Positions 7,260 through 15,954 of a stretch of 32,525 nucleotides of DNA are shown here, piece after piece. Made by a program: the position numbers and the translations under genes. The notes under the pieces are model-generated. The model saw only the letters and a program-made list of their open reading frames with translations, ran no database searches and was not told the DNA's origin. Origin of the DNA: Pirellulales bacterium (lineage in GTDB: Bacteria; Planctomycetota; Planctomycetia; Pirellulales; JADZDJ01). The stretch spans positions 1-32,525 of the forward strand of contig DATJYL010000012.1 in assembly GCA_035499655.1 (NCBI GenBank), written 5' to 3'. How positions within the stretch are numbered: position 1 is the first letter of the stretch; each line of letters opens with the position of its first letter.

Positions 7260-7756
7260 GAGGCGGGCTCCGCCGCTGGTTGCGGTGCGGCGGGCGGACT
7301 GGCTTGTTCGGGCGGGGGTTCTGCAGCTTGGAATTTCCGTTCTTCCGAAGCATGACGCAAACGCATGCCGATGTCCGGCACCAGCATCAGCAGCAAAAAA
7401 ATCGACATCAACATGGCCGGAATGGTCAACACAAATTTCCAATTGGCTTCCCACAGTACGTGCATGAAAAACAGAATGACCAATAGCGCTTTCGTGCACG
7501 ATACCGCCATCATCAGCATCCGGCTTTCCGTGACCGAAAAGTATTCGTGCCACCAATGGAACGACGTAAGAAACGAAAGCGTCGTCAGCAGGCAAAGTGC
7601 GATAAATACGTAAATGTATTGGGCGATGCCCGTCGAATGGCCCGCATGGCCGCCGTGGGCATCATGACCATGAGCATCCTGTCCGTGCGCAACGTGACCG
7701 TGGGCATCCTGCGTTTCCACCACCGGCCCATGCGACGTAGGTAAATTCTCCGACAT
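7256..7756 (-). CDS. ctaF: Cytochrome c oxidase subunit IV (CtaF family), His-rich head
   Basis: The 166-residue protein has three membrane helices (about residues 44-65, 77-98 and 106-127) in the order typical of prokaryotic subunit IV: IYVFIALCLLTTLSF, a SCTKALLVILFFMHV helix and a third ILLLM-rich helix. Subunit IV is a small accessory subunit of caa3/aa3 oxidases. The first 42 residues are unusually rich in His, Gly, Asp and Ala (HGHVAHG, HGHDAHG), which could bind metal. The tail is Pro/Ala-rich. GGAG about nine bases before the ATG supports the start. The gene overlaps the ABC ATPase start. Confidence 0.88.
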   Translation of the reverse strand: MSENLPTSHGPVVETQDAHGHVAHGQDAHGHDAHGGHAGHSTGIAQYIYVFIALCLLTTLSFLTSFHWWHEYFSVTESRMLMMAVSCTKALLVILFFMHVLWEANWKFVLTIPAMLMSIFLLLMLVPDIGMRLRHASEERKFQAAEPPPEQASPPAAPQPAAEPAS

Positions 7757-7760
7757 TGGG

Positions 7761-7802
7761 CAAACTCCAAATGCTAATTGCTCACCGCTAATTGCTGCTT
7801 CA
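7761..7802. repeat. Heptad array between ctaE and ctaF
   Basis: The spacer is made of 7-base units in register. On the minus strand the unit GCAATTA occurs twice, exactly 14 bases apart, with GCGGTGA between them and GCATTTG, GAGTTTG after. The array begins at the ctaE stop codon side (stop at 7805) and its last unit supplies the Shine-Dalgarno-like GGAG of ctaF. Confidence 0.7.
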
Positions 7803-7804
7803 CT

Positions 7805-8830
7805 TCAAAACAAATACAACAGCGGAAACAGGAAAATCCACACCAAGTCGACAAAGTGCCAATACAAGCCCGTGTTTTCCAAAAACCCGGCCCGCGTGGC
7901 GTTCAAATCCATCGTCATCAAGATTACGAACACAATCAATCCTACGATCACGTGCAAGGCGTGGAAACCCGTCAACAAAAAGTACGTACTGGCCCACATG
8001 TTGCCCCCCGGCACCACAAACGGAAGTTTCAGCCACGGGTATTGCTCGTTCAGCCCTGGGTGTTCTTCTTTTTCCCAGGGCAAGCCCGAAGTGTTTTGGT
8101 CGGGAGGCGGATATATTTTGTTGCTCAGTTGCACCAAATCCACCGTCGGGTCTTCCAGTTTCAGCTCCGCGGACAAATCGGTGCAGGTCTGCGAGCGCGA
8201 TTTCAGCTCGGCAATCTGCGGCGAAATGGCCGCGTATGCCGCCTGCGTTTCTTCCGACCACGGCTTTTTTTCCAACTCGCCGATTTGCGCTTTCTGCTCG
8301 TCGCTCAGGTTGTTGAATAAATCTTTCGTTTGGTCGCCATACTGGGCCGTCAGCGTCTTCAATCGTTGCCTCACCGCCGACCCATATTCCAAATTCGCCT
8401 TTTCGTAAATTTGGCTGTGCGGGCTCCAAGGATACAAGCCGTGGGAAAACTTCGCGTTGTATTCATAAGCCTTTACGCCCAAGAACACGCTACCCAATAA
8501 AAACGTGATCAGCGTGAAAAACTTGGCCACGCGTGCTTTGTTGGCCCGAGCGGCTTCCAAGGCCAGGACGATCGACACGCTGGAACAAATCAGCACGAAA
8601 GTGTTGAACGCGCCGATCGGTTCGCTCAAGTGCACCTCATGGGTCATCGGCCACGTGGGCGCTCCAAACCGCAACACCACGTAAGTGCCGATCAACCCGG
8701 CGAAGAACATAATTTCCGTCGATAAAAACAGCCACACGATGGTTTTGCCCAGTGGGATCGGCAGCCCCGGCTGATATTGCAGCTTAATGTGCCCGGCATG
8801 ATGTTCATCAGCATGAGTAGCAGTGGCCAT
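7805..8830 (-). CDS. ctaE: Cytochrome c oxidase subunit III with a large soluble insertion
   Basis: A 341-residue subunit III. Family regions are clear at both ends: [28 protein letters not shown] (28-54) and, at the C-terminus, [15 protein letters not shown] and [20 protein letters not shown]. Between them, about residues 130-275, lies a charged, hydrophilic insertion with several helical segments and Pro-rich stretches ([16 protein letters not shown]) that ordinary subunit III lacks. It falls between membrane helices and should face one side of the membrane. Subunit III stabilises the oxidase. The ATG at 8830 is preferred to an in-frame TTG at 8878; neither has a strong ribosome binding site. 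Confidence 0.93.
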   Translation of the reverse strand: MATATHADEHHAGHIKLQYQPGLPIPLGKTIVWLFLSTEIMFFAGLIGTYVVLRFGAPTWPMTHEVHLSEPIGAFNTFVLICSSVSIVLALEAARANKARVAKFFTLITFLLGSVFLGVKAYEYNAKFSHGLYPWSPHSQIYEKANLEYGSAVRQRLKTLTAQYGDQTKDLFNNLSDEQKAQIGELEKKPWSEETQAAYAAISPQIAELKSRSQTCTDLSAELKLEDPTVDLVQLSNKIYPPPDQNTSGLPWEKEEHPGLNEQYPWLKLPFVVPGGNMWASTYFLLTGFHALHVIVGLIVFVILMTMDLNATRAGFLENTGLYWHFVDLVWIFLFPLLYLF

Positions 8831-8885
8831 GCGGTTTACTTTAGGTTCGATGAATGTGGTTGATAATGGTTTTCCCAACGCCGCA

Positions 8886-9818
8886 TTACACCCACGGCGA
8901 CAAAACCAGCAGGATTAATAGCACGGGCAAATACACGAGCGAAGTTTGTAACAAAAATCGTGCGCTTCGCTGATCGCGTCGCCAACAAAAAAGCACGGCG
9001 GCCGCCAGGTAAGCAATGCTCAGGGAAAGCGCGCCGGCCAAATACACTCGGCTGGGCATTTGCAACGCAGGCAACAAACTGATGGGCGCCAATGCCAGCG
9101 CGCCCAATACCGCCTGGGCGCCGGCGCGGCGGCCTGTGGAATCCACCACCGTCAGCATTTGGAGCCCGGCTGCGGAATATTGGTGGCGATAAATCCAGGC
9201 GATGGCCATGAAGTGCGGAAATTGCCACAAGTAAACAATCAAAAACAGCGCCGCCACATACATTCCATCCGGCAGTGGACCGCCGGTAATCGAAAACGAC
9301 GCGCCAACCGCGGCCCAGCCAATTAGCACGGGCAGCGCTCCCGCGACGGCTCCCACCGCCGTGTTGGCGGCGGTTTTGGATTTCAGCGGCGTGTATAAAA
9401 CCACGTAAAAAAGCCACGTCAAACCGCCCAACAAAGCCGCGAGCATGTTCACCAACAAAGTTAATTCGGCGACCCCAATCGCCAGCGTCACGACGCCAAA
9501 CGAAATGGCCTGCTTGGTGGTCAGCCGGCCCGATGGCAGGGGACGCCCGGCGGTTCGTTCCATGCGAGCGTCGCAGGAACGCTCCAACAGCTGATTGAAC
9601 GTGCTGGCGCTGGCCGCGACCAATGCCGTGCCCAACAACGTGTGCAACCAAATCCAAAGCTGCGGCGGACCCCAATGGCCGGCAAATGCGGAAACGGCCA
9701 CCACCACCAGCACCAACGATGCAATCCGCGGCTTGCTCAGCTCCAAATAGGCGTTCAACCTTGCCAACGCCAGTTCCCGGCGCGAGGCGTACACATAGCT
9801 GGAGCTGGTGATGCTCAT
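8886..9818 (-). CDS. ctaB: Protoheme IX farnesyltransferase (heme O synthase)
   Basis: It transfers a farnesyl group to heme b to make heme O, the precursor of heme A for this oxidase. The 310-residue UbiA-family membrane protein shows the first Asp-rich motif in [15 protein letters not shown] (prenyl-diphosphate/Mg site), the RPLPSG that follows, the YTPLK segment and a second active-site loop around DSTGRRAG. Eight to nine helices are expected. The ATG at 9818 overlaps the ctaA stop as ATGA, so heme O and heme A synthase are likely co-translated. Confidence 0.95.
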   Translation of the reverse strand: MSITSSSYVYASRRELALARLNAYLELSKPRIASLVLVVVAVSAFAGHWGPPQLWIWLHTLLGTALVAASASTFNQLLERSCDARMERTAGRPLPSGRLTTKQAISFGVVTLAIGVAELTLLVNMLAALLGGLTWLFYVVLYTPLKSKTAANTAVGAVAGALPVLIGWAAVGASFSITGGPLPDGMYVAALFLIVYLWQFPHFMAIAWIYRHQYSAAGLQMLTVVDSTGRRAGAQAVLGALALAPISLLPALQMPSRVYLAGALSLSIAYLAAAVLFCWRRDQRSARFLLQTSLVYLPVLLILLVLSPWV

Positions 9819-10861
9819 GCTACGGCCTCCGCCAGTGAATTCGATTGGATCCGCCGCGCACTACGTTGCCCCGGCAGAAACGCACTTTGAACAGCCAGCA
9901 TGCTCACACTGCGCACCGCCAACACCGTGGAAATTGCCAGAATCAGCGATCCTGTGGCCACGTGCGCCGTCGTGATTTGCGCTTGCCACCAACTGCGGGC
10001 CTGCACGGTGAAGGCCGACGCTGTGGCCGAATCGGCCAGAAACGCCGGCCAACCGTATTTCACTACCCAGGTCGATGCGCCCAGCGCCAATTGCAAAAAG
10101 ATCAGTCCGGCCAGCGCGGTTGCCGGAATAACCAGCGCCCTCACGTCTTTCGCCTTTCGCCAAAACACGAAGGCCATGCCGAAAATATATCCGGTCAGAA
10201 CTAGCGCCAGTCCCACGTGCGATAACACCACTCTGCGGAACGCGGCCGGCGAACCATCGGCCGCGAAATGCCGCAAGTGAGCGCCCAGCACCAATTGCAA
10301 ATAAGCCAGCACCGGCGCGATCACCGCCAGCAACCGCAGCGTTTTCGCCGCTGACACATTGACAGTGCGCCGATTTTCTTGCCAGTGCCGCGAAGTGACA
10401 ACCGCCAACGCCGCGGTAAAGGCAAAAAAAGCGGGCCCCACGCAGCCGTGCGTCATGGCCAACGTGCGCTCATCGAGCAATACTCGCAGGCCGCCCAACA
10501 CGCCTTGCAATATCACGCCCCCCAGGGCGATAAAGCCGAGCGCTTTCAACCACTTCGGCTGCTTGGTCACCCACAGCGTGATGCACAAGATAACCGTCAA
10601 CAGCCCCACCAGGGACGCGAACAACCGATGCCCGTGCTCAATGAATAAATCCCACGGTCCCAACAGCCACGTTTGCCACGGATACAAAAACAGGTTGTAA
10701 CCGTACGTGGTGGGCCAATCGGGCACCGCCATGCCCGCCTGATACGTGGTGACTGTTCCGCCGATCCAGATCAGCGGAAACGTGGCGCAGCACAACCACA
10801 CCGCCAGCCGATGCGGCCAGCGAGAGGGTTCGGGGTTCAGGGTTCGGATTTTGCCACTCAT
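9815..10861 (-). CDS. ctaA: Heme A synthase (CtaA/COX15 family)
   Basis: It oxidises heme O to heme A in the membrane. The 348-residue protein has eight predicted helices in two four-helix halves. Conserved His residues appear as EHGHR, MTHGCVG, LSHVGLAL and TAHVATG, and the family's GGTVTTYQAGMAVPDWP loop near the N-terminus is intact. The ATG at 10861 is used; one codon upstream is a TTG. The first 15 codons are built from a 7-base DNA repeat (see the array at 10827-10847), so the N-terminal extension before RLAVWLCC is probably not functional. It lies 50 bases after ctaD and overlaps ctaB. Confidence 0.94.
   Translation of the reverse strand: MSGKIRTLNPEPSRWPHRLAVWLCCATFPLIWIGGTVTTYQAGMAVPDWPTTYGYNLFLYPWQTWLLGPWDLFIEHGHRLFASLVGLLTVILCITLWVTKQPKWLKALGFIALGGVILQGVLGGLRVLLDERTLAMTHGCVGPAFFAFTAALAVVTSRHWQENRRTVNVSAAKTLRLLAVIAPVLAYLQLVLGAHLRHFAADGSPAAFRRVVLSHVGLALVLTGYIFGMAFVFWRKAKDVRALVIPATALAGLIFLQLALGASTWVVKYGWPAFLADSATASAFTVQARSWWQAQITTAHVATGSLILAISTVLAVRSVSMLAVQSAFLPGQRSARRIQSNSLAEAVA
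10827..10847. repeat. Heptad array inside the 5' end of ctaA
   Basis: Three adjacent 7-base units on the plus strand, GGTTCGG, GGTTCAG, GGTTCGG, lie within codons 5-12 of ctaA (minus strand: CCGAACC, CTGAACC, CCGAACC). An 18-base core of this array also occurs inside the octaheme cytochrome gene near 18408-18428, in the opposite orientation. Confidence 0.75.
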
Positions 10862-10873
10862 CAATGTACGCTC

Positions 10874-10908
10874 ATTCCGCCTTCTGCTTTCAGTCTTCTG
10901 CCTTCACA
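10874..10908. repeat. Heptad array between ctaD and ctaA
   Basis: Five consecutive 7-base units of the form NTTCNNN (plus strand): ATTCCGC, CTTCTGC, TTTCAGT, CTTCTGC, CTTCACA. The unit CTTCTGC recurs exactly 14 bases apart. The array starts two bases after the ctaD stop codon (10911) and leads into the ctaA start. Confidence 0.72.
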
Positions 10909-10910
10909 AC

Positions 10911-12713
10911 TTAGTGCCCCATATCTTCCGACACCAACGGGCGGTCCTTCGGCGGCGGTTGATTTTGCGGGTAGTAATCTTCGTCGACTTCCGGCGAGTT
11001 GTATTCGTACGGTCCGCGATAAACTACGGGCTGGAAATCAAAGTTGCCGTGCCCCGGTGGGCTGGGCGCTTGCCATTCCAGGCCGTTAGCGTGCCATGGG
11101 TTTCGCCCCACGCGCGGCCCAAAAAAGATGCTGTAGAAAAAGTTGATGATGAAAACAATTTGCACACCGACCAGGAAAATGGCGGACATCGTAATGAATT
11201 CGTTCACAGGCTGGTAATGGCGAAACACCGAAACGTGCCACGTATCGGCATACCGCCGCGGCTGACCCAGCAAAATGTGCATCGGAAAGAACACGCAGTT
11301 CAGCGCGATGAACGTGAAAAAGAAGTGTACTTTGCCCCAAAACTCGTTCATTTGCCGGCCGAACATTTTCGGAAACCAAAAGTAAATCGCGCCAAACACT
11401 CCCATCACCGTGCCGGCAAATAGCACGTAGTGGAAATGGGCCACAATGAAGTACGTGTCGTGAATAAAAATATCGATCGGCGTGGCCGCCATGAAAATGC
11501 CTGACAACCCGCCGATGATGAACATTGATACAAAGCCTACGGCAAACAACAGCGGCGTGGTGAATTGGATTTTGCCGCCCCACAGCGTCCCCAGCCAATT
11601 GAACACCTTAATAGCGCTGGGCAGCGCGATGAGCATGGTCGACACCATAAACGTCATACCCAAGGCCGGGTTCATGCCCGAGACAAACATGTGGTGCCCC
11701 CACACAATGAAGCCCAGCCCCGCGATGCCGGCGATGGCGTATACCATCGGTTTGTATCCAAAAATTGGCTTGCGCGCAAAGCAGGCGATAATGTCGCTCA
11801 CCATGCCCATCGCCGGCAAAATCATGATGTACACCGCCGGATGGCTGTAGAACCAAAACAAGTGCTGCCACAACAGCGGTTGACCGCCGCCGGGTGTGAT
11901 CGACTGGTTATTGATGATCAGCCCCTCGGGCGTGAAAAACCCGGTTCCCAAATGGCGGTCCATCAGTTGCATGAAGCCGGCCGCCGTGAGTACCGGCAGC
12001 GCAAAGGCTTGCAATATGGCGGTGATGAACATCGCCCAAATCGTCAGTGGCAAGCGAAACATGGTCATCCCCGGCGCCCGCATTTGGATAATGGTGGTCA
12101 TGTAATTGACCGAGCCCATCATCGACGAAATGCCCACGCACGTTAGTCCAACCAGCCATAACGATTGTCCGATGTAACTTCCGGGCGCAGCCTGAGTGTT
12201 GGAGGCCACCGTGGCGTACGAAGTCCAGCCCGATGCCGCCGCCCCGCCGGTCACAAAAAAACTGGCTCCAAACGCAATAAACGCCGGCCACATGAACCAG
12301 TAGCTGAGCATGTTCAGCGTGGGAAAGGCCATGTCGTCGGCGCCGATCATCAGCGGAATTAAAAAGTTGCCGAACGCCCCGGCCAAAATCGGTATGATCA
12401 CCAAAAAAATCATTACCGTGGCGTGCATCGTGAACAGCATCGTGTATGCCTCAGGCGACATTTGTCCCCCTTCGGCCGCATACAAGTGATTCAAAATGGG
12501 CACCTTGGTCCACGGCCACGCGATTTGCCACCGCACCGCCAACGCCAGCAACCCGCCAATCAAAAACCAGATCAGCGTGGAAAACAGAAATTGAATGCCG
12601 ATGACTTTGTGGTCTTTCGAAAAAACGTACTTGCTCAAAAAGCTTTGCGTGTGTGCGTGACCACCCGCGTCGCCAAAATCATGGGCATGCGAACCAACGG
12701 TAATGCTGCTCAT
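10911..12713 (-). CDS. ctaD: Cytochrome c oxidase subunit I, A2-type heme-copper oxidase
   Basis: The catalytic subunit, reducing O2 to water and pumping protons. The 600-residue protein carries the binuclear-centre motif FYSHPAVYI (288-296), with His291 as CuB ligand and Tyr295 in the place of the cross-linked Tyr. The Glu of HPEVY is replaced by Ala, and Tyr289-Ser290 precede the His: this YS arrangement defines the A2 subfamily. GHHMFVSGM (CuB His pair) and DTYFIVAHFHYVLF (heme a3/a ligands) are also present, as is the early MTMHATVMIF-like segment (LFTMHATVMIFL). The Gly/His-rich N-terminus (GSHAHDFGDAGGHAH) is not conserved. AAGG nine bases before the ATG supports the start; it lies 9 bases after ctaC. 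Confidence 0.97.
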   Translation of the reverse strand: MSSITVGSHAHDFGDAGGHAHTQSFLSKYVFSKDHKVIGIQFLFSTLIWFLIGGLLALAVRWQIAWPWTKVPILNHLYAAEGGQMSPEAYTMLFTMHATVMIFLVIIPILAGAFGNFLIPLMIGADDMAFPTLNMLSYWFMWPAFIAFGASFFVTGGAAASGWTSYATVASNTQAAPGSYIGQSLWLVGLTCVGISSMMGSVNYMTTIIQMRAPGMTMFRLPLTIWAMFITAILQAFALPVLTAAGFMQLMDRHLGTGFFTPEGLIINNQSITPGGGQPLLWQHLFWFYSHPAVYIMILPAMGMVSDIIACFARKPIFGYKPMVYAIAGIAGLGFIVWGHHMFVSGMNPALGMTFMVSTMLIALPSAIKVFNWLGTLWGGKIQFTTPLLFAVGFVSMFIIGGLSGIFMAATPIDIFIHDTYFIVAHFHYVLFAGTVMGVFGAIYFWFPKMFGRQMNEFWGKVHFFFTFIALNCVFFPMHILLGQPRRYADTWHVSVFRHYQPVNEFITMSAIFLVGVQIVFIINFFYSIFFGPRVGRNPWHANGLEWQAPSPPGHGNFDFQPVVYRGPYEYNSPEVDEDYYPQNQPPPKDRPLVSEDMGH

Positions 12714-12722
12714 TCCAATACC

Positions 12723-13613
12723 TTATTCGTTTGTTTTTGCCAGGGGCGATGTTGCTTCGTTCGGCGGAGCTGATTGCTGGGGTTGCGCGGCGACGGGTTG
12801 CGCATCTTCCGGCTCCGCTTCCGCAGTTTGTTGTGCCGTTCCCGGCGGACTCACCGCATTTTGCCGCGTCTTCAAATCAGCCAGATACTTTTCGTAAGCT
12901 TCCCGCGATTCGACGACCAGCCGACCCTTCATCTTGTAATGTCCCCAGCCGCATAATTCGGCGCAGGGAATATCGTATTCCCCTTCCTTCATGGCACGGA
13001 ACCAAACGGGAATTTTCATGCCCGGAACCGCGTCTTGTTTGACCCGCAAATTCGGCAGGAAAAAGCTGTGCAACACGTCCATACTTTTCAAGCTGACCAG
13101 CACCTCTTCCCCGACCGGCACGTGCAGTTCGTTCACGTCGAACAAGTCGTCCTTGGTTCCCAATATTCCGTCTTCGCCGGGATACCGCAGCCGCCACTCG
13201 AATTGTCGGCCCGTAACTTCCACCGTGAACGGAATGTCGTGCCCGCCGGCCATCGGCGTGCGCATTTTCGCCGCCGCCCAGGTGTTCATTTGATAAATGG
13301 CGATGAACAACAGCGTCGCCGCCGGCACAATGGTCCAGCATATTTCCAGCGTGTGGCTGCCGTGCGAAAACTTAGCCGGTTGCTTGTTGCTTTTGCCGTC
13401 GTACCGCCACAAGAACAAAAACAAAGTCAATTCGGTGCCCAGGAATACAATGCCCGTCAGCGCCAGAATGAATTTAAACAAGTGATCGATGGAATACGCC
13501 GTTTCCGCGCCGACGTTTTCCGGCAGCCACACGCCCTTGGCGGGGCCGTAAATAAACATGGCCACACCGAAAATCGGCACGCACAAAAATACCAAGGCCC
13601 AAAATTTACCCAT
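12723..13613 (-). CDS. ctaC: Cytochrome c oxidase subunit II (CuA subunit, no fused cytochrome c)
   Basis: It accepts electrons on the outer face and passes them to subunit I. The 296-residue protein has two membrane helices (about 45-70 and 92-112, plus an N-terminal hydrophobic segment 4-24) and a cupredoxin domain with a complete CuA site: His182 (VLHSFF), Cys217, Glu219, Cys221, His225 and Met228 in CAELCGWGHYKM. The end is a Pro/Gln/Ala-rich tail; there is no CXXCH, so this is not a caa3-type fusion. Electrons must come from a separate carrier, and a diheme cytochrome c gene lies directly upstream (36 bases). Confidence 0.96.
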   Translation of the reverse strand: MGKFWALVFLCVPIFGVAMFIYGPAKGVWLPENVGAETAYSIDHLFKFILALTGIVFLGTELTLFLFLWRYDGKSNKQPAKFSHGSHTLEICWTIVPAATLLFIAIYQMNTWAAAKMRTPMAGGHDIPFTVEVTGRQFEWRLRYPGEDGILGTKDDLFDVNELHVPVGEEVLVSLKSMDVLHSFFLPNLRVKQDAVPGMKIPVWFRAMKEGEYDIPCAELCGWGHYKMKGRLVVESREAYEKYLADLKTRQNAVSPPGTAQQTAEAEPEDAQPVAAQPQQSAPPNEATSPLAKTNE

Positions 13614-13649
13614 GATTTCGCACTTCGGAGGAGGCGTTGAAATGGTTCG

Positions 13650-14837
13650 CTATAGCAATTCGCGCGGCGGAGCTTTCATGTGTTCGTCGTTGTGGTATTG
13701 GCTGCCCGGTTCGTATGGCAAATCCAAAATAAAATCGATCAAATGCCAAATATCGTCGCTCGTCATGCCAGGCGTAGTGCCAATGCCCGGCATTTGCGAC
13801 GGGAAAATTCCATTGTTCAGCCGATAAAACAACTCGTACGGCTCGCGGCCTCCCCGCAAGATGCCGGCCCGCAAATTACGCGGCTCCCCTTCGCGCGGCG
13901 GCAAGGCATCGACCCGCAACGCGTAGCTTAATTCCGACAATTTGGCCGGGTCGGCGGATTCGGCCACCTTCACGTCCATTTTATGAATTGCTTCACTCCA
14001 CATGTCCCACACCAATTGCCCATCTCCCAGCGCTGTGGGCCCGTGGCATTTCACACAGCCGCCGGTGGTGTAAAACACCTGCTTGCCGCGCTCGATGGAA
14101 GCCGTGCTGCCGAAATCTTTCGGCGGCGTCGGCACCTGGGTCGATTGGCTGGGAGCATTTTTCCACTTGGCCGCAATCGGCGAAATCACCGTGTTGACCA
14201 AAAACTCTTTCGTCGTGGGGAAGTCTTCTTTATCCGGATCGAAAGCATCCGCCAGTTTGTACTGATTGATCAGCTCCAACTCCGTCTGGCCACGCATGCT
14301 CAAATATTCCACGTATTCCACCAACGCATAAATTTCCCCTTCAGAAAGCAGCTTGAACGAAGGCATCGCCGTGCCCGGAATGCCTTCTTGCAGCGTACGC
14401 ACTAAATCGGCATGAGTGGGCGGCTGATTCGATGGCGTCGATTTGAATTTGAACCACCCTTCGCGGTAATCGCGCGGGTACGGTTTCAAAAACAGCGCCG
14501 TCGGCCCCATGCCGTCGCCGGTAATGCCGTGGCAGTGGACGCAGTGCAAGCGGAACAAGCCTTGCGTGTAGCCCTTCACCGGCCCGGCCGCGATCTTCAA
14601 CTTTTGCAAATCGAGCCCCGTTTCCGGCAGCACGAAAGGATCGTCCGGGGTGCCGAACATGGCCAGCAAAATATCGGCAATTTGCTGCTGATGCTTGTCG
14701 GAAACGTTGGTATCGGCCAGTTGCACCAGGTTGGCATGAAACCGCGCCGGCGACGATTCGCCGCAGCCGGCCGCAAGCGGCAACACCACCAACATCGTCA
14801 CGCTAAGCCAGCCAGTATTTCGCCAAGAATTTAACAT
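13650..14837 (-). CDS. Diheme cytochrome c lipoprotein
   Basis: The 395-residue protein begins with a lipoprotein signal peptide (lipobox LAAGC, Cys25), so it should be tethered in the periplasm. Two c-type heme sites are visible: CVHCH (99-103) in an N-terminal cytochrome domain with TAMPSF as likely Met ligand region, and CVKCH (261-265) in a C-terminal domain with FPSQMPGIG near the end. It lies just upstream of ctaC, which lacks its own heme c, so it is the best candidate for the direct electron donor to the CuA site. The tail ends in a Pro/Glu-rich stretch. Confidence 0.9.
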   Translation of the reverse strand: MLNSWRNTGWLSVTMLVVLPLAAGCGESSPARFHANLVQLADTNVSDKHQQQIADILLAMFGTPDDPFVLPETGLDLQKLKIAAGPVKGYTQGLFRLHCVHCHGITGDGMGPTALFLKPYPRDYREGWFKFKSTPSNQPPTHADLVRTLQEGIPGTAMPSFKLLSEGEIYALVEYVEYLSMRGQTELELINQYKLADAFDPDKEDFPTTKEFLVNTVISPIAAKWKNAPSQSTQVPTPPKDFGSTASIERGKQVFYTTGGCVKCHGPTALGDGQLVWDMWSEAIHKMDVKVAESADPAKLSELSYALRVDALPPREGEPRNLRAGILRGGREPYELFYRLNNGIFPSQMPGIGTTPGMTSDDIWHLIDFILDLPYEPGSQYHNDEHMKAPPRELL

Positions 14838-14926
14838 GGGCCCAAGGGAAAGTTTGATATCAGATCAAAATGGTTTTGGATTTAGATTCGCCACTGCGTG
14901 TCGTATTTTCGAGCTTCTATTTTGCA

Positions 14927-15841
14927 TTACTTTGCCGCCAGCGTCGCCGCCGGCACTTTAATATCTTTCAAATCCAGCACCTGGTCCGGCTGCAGAGTGA
15001 CCGTGAACCGCCCGTTGGGCTGCCACTTCAAATCAGGCCGGTCGGCTTGCAAGGCGCCGTTGGAGCCGCTCGACGATTCATGCCACGCCTGGAACTCCAA
15101 TGGAATGCCGGCCGGCACGTTTTTCAATTCGAACGTGCCGTCTTTGTTCGAGACGGCCACATACGGATGCGATTGCACCACCACGTAGCCTTTCATCCAT
15201 GGATGAATGTTGCACACCGCGGTGGCGGGCGAAGGCTCGGCACTACCCAGCTTTTGCACCGCCGGCGGCGAGCCCGAGGGAATAATGGCGTTGAACGGCG
15301 CGTTGCTGGCAAAGGCGATGTTGGTGTTGTGGCTCACCGTGTCGGAGTTTTTAATATCCAGCGGTTGCCCGGTCCGAACCGCGACAATGTGCGGCACAAA
15401 GTGACAATCGTGATTATCCAGCAGCACGGGCTGTTCGGCGGTGGCTGCGTAATCGGGATGCACTTCGATATTTTTGTTGCGAGCAAACAACACCACGTTG
15501 GCCAGCCCGCCGTCGCTGGAAACCAGCAGCGCTTCGTTGGCCAACGGATGTTTGCCGCACACCTCGGGATCTTTCGTGATGGAAAGATTAGCCGGCGTTG
15601 GCGGCGCGCCGTCGTACACAAACCGGCCTTTCATCGTCCCCCAGCCCGTGGCCTTCGCCGCCGCTGGCGTTTCCACCGCGGCTCCGCCTCCGGACGCAGT
15701 GGCATTGCTCACCAGCGTCAGCCGAATTTTATCCGCCGCCTCGGCATTGCCCGGCGAATCGTTGGGCATCGGCCGGGCACAGCCTGCCATCCACAGGAGC
15801 GCCAACAAATCAATCATCGAAAACCACCTGAACCACTTCAT
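14927..15841 (-). CDS. Cupredoxin-like copper lipoprotein (MauL-like), paralog 1
   Basis: A 304-residue lipoprotein (lipobox WMAGC, Cys21). It shows plausible type 1 copper ligands: His171 in DTVSHNTN, then Cys210, His213 and Met216 in CNIHPWM. A second conserved cluster, DNHDCHFVPH (142-151), lies upstream. A short carboxypeptidase-regulatory-like region (DGTFELKNVPAG) follows the copper site. Such proteins are often annotated as methylamine-utilisation-like; in this operon a role as electron carrier or copper donor between the octaheme cytochrome and the oxidase is inferred. GGAG eight bases before the ATG supports the start. It is a paralog of the gene encoded next to it (15955-16752). Confidence 0.82.
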   Translation of the reverse strand: MKWFRWFSMIDLLALLWMAGCARPMPNDSPGNAEAADKIRLTLVSNATASGGGAAVETPAAAKATGWGTMKGRFVYDGAPPTPANLSITKDPEVCGKHPLANEALLVSSDGGLANVVLFARNKNIEVHPDYAATAEQPVLLDNHDCHFVPHIVAVRTGQPLDIKNSDTVSHNTNIAFASNAPFNAIIPSGSPPAVQKLGSAEPSPATAVCNIHPWMKGYVVVQSHPYVAVSNKDGTFELKNVPAGIPLEFQAWHESSSGSNGALQADRPDLKWQPNGRFTVTLQPDQVLDLKDIKVPAATLAAK

Positions 15842-15903
15842 CGACTGTTCTCCGCTTCAACCTTCCCGGACACGCCGGGAACTAAAAAACCGCCCACTTG
15901 CCT

Positions 15904-15954
15904 CCGACCTCCAACTATTTATTTCCAATCACTAACCAATCACCTCCTCACCAT
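15904..15954. repeat. Short-period repeat between the two cupredoxin genes
   Basis: This spacer, directly after the stop of cupredoxin paralog 2, is a purine/pyrimidine-skewed stuttered sequence: CCAATCAC occurs twice 11 bases apart, and minus-strand units such as GAATGGT, GAGGAGGT and GATTGGT follow each other with a 7-8 base period. It is less regular than the other arrays of this operon. Confidence 0.4.
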
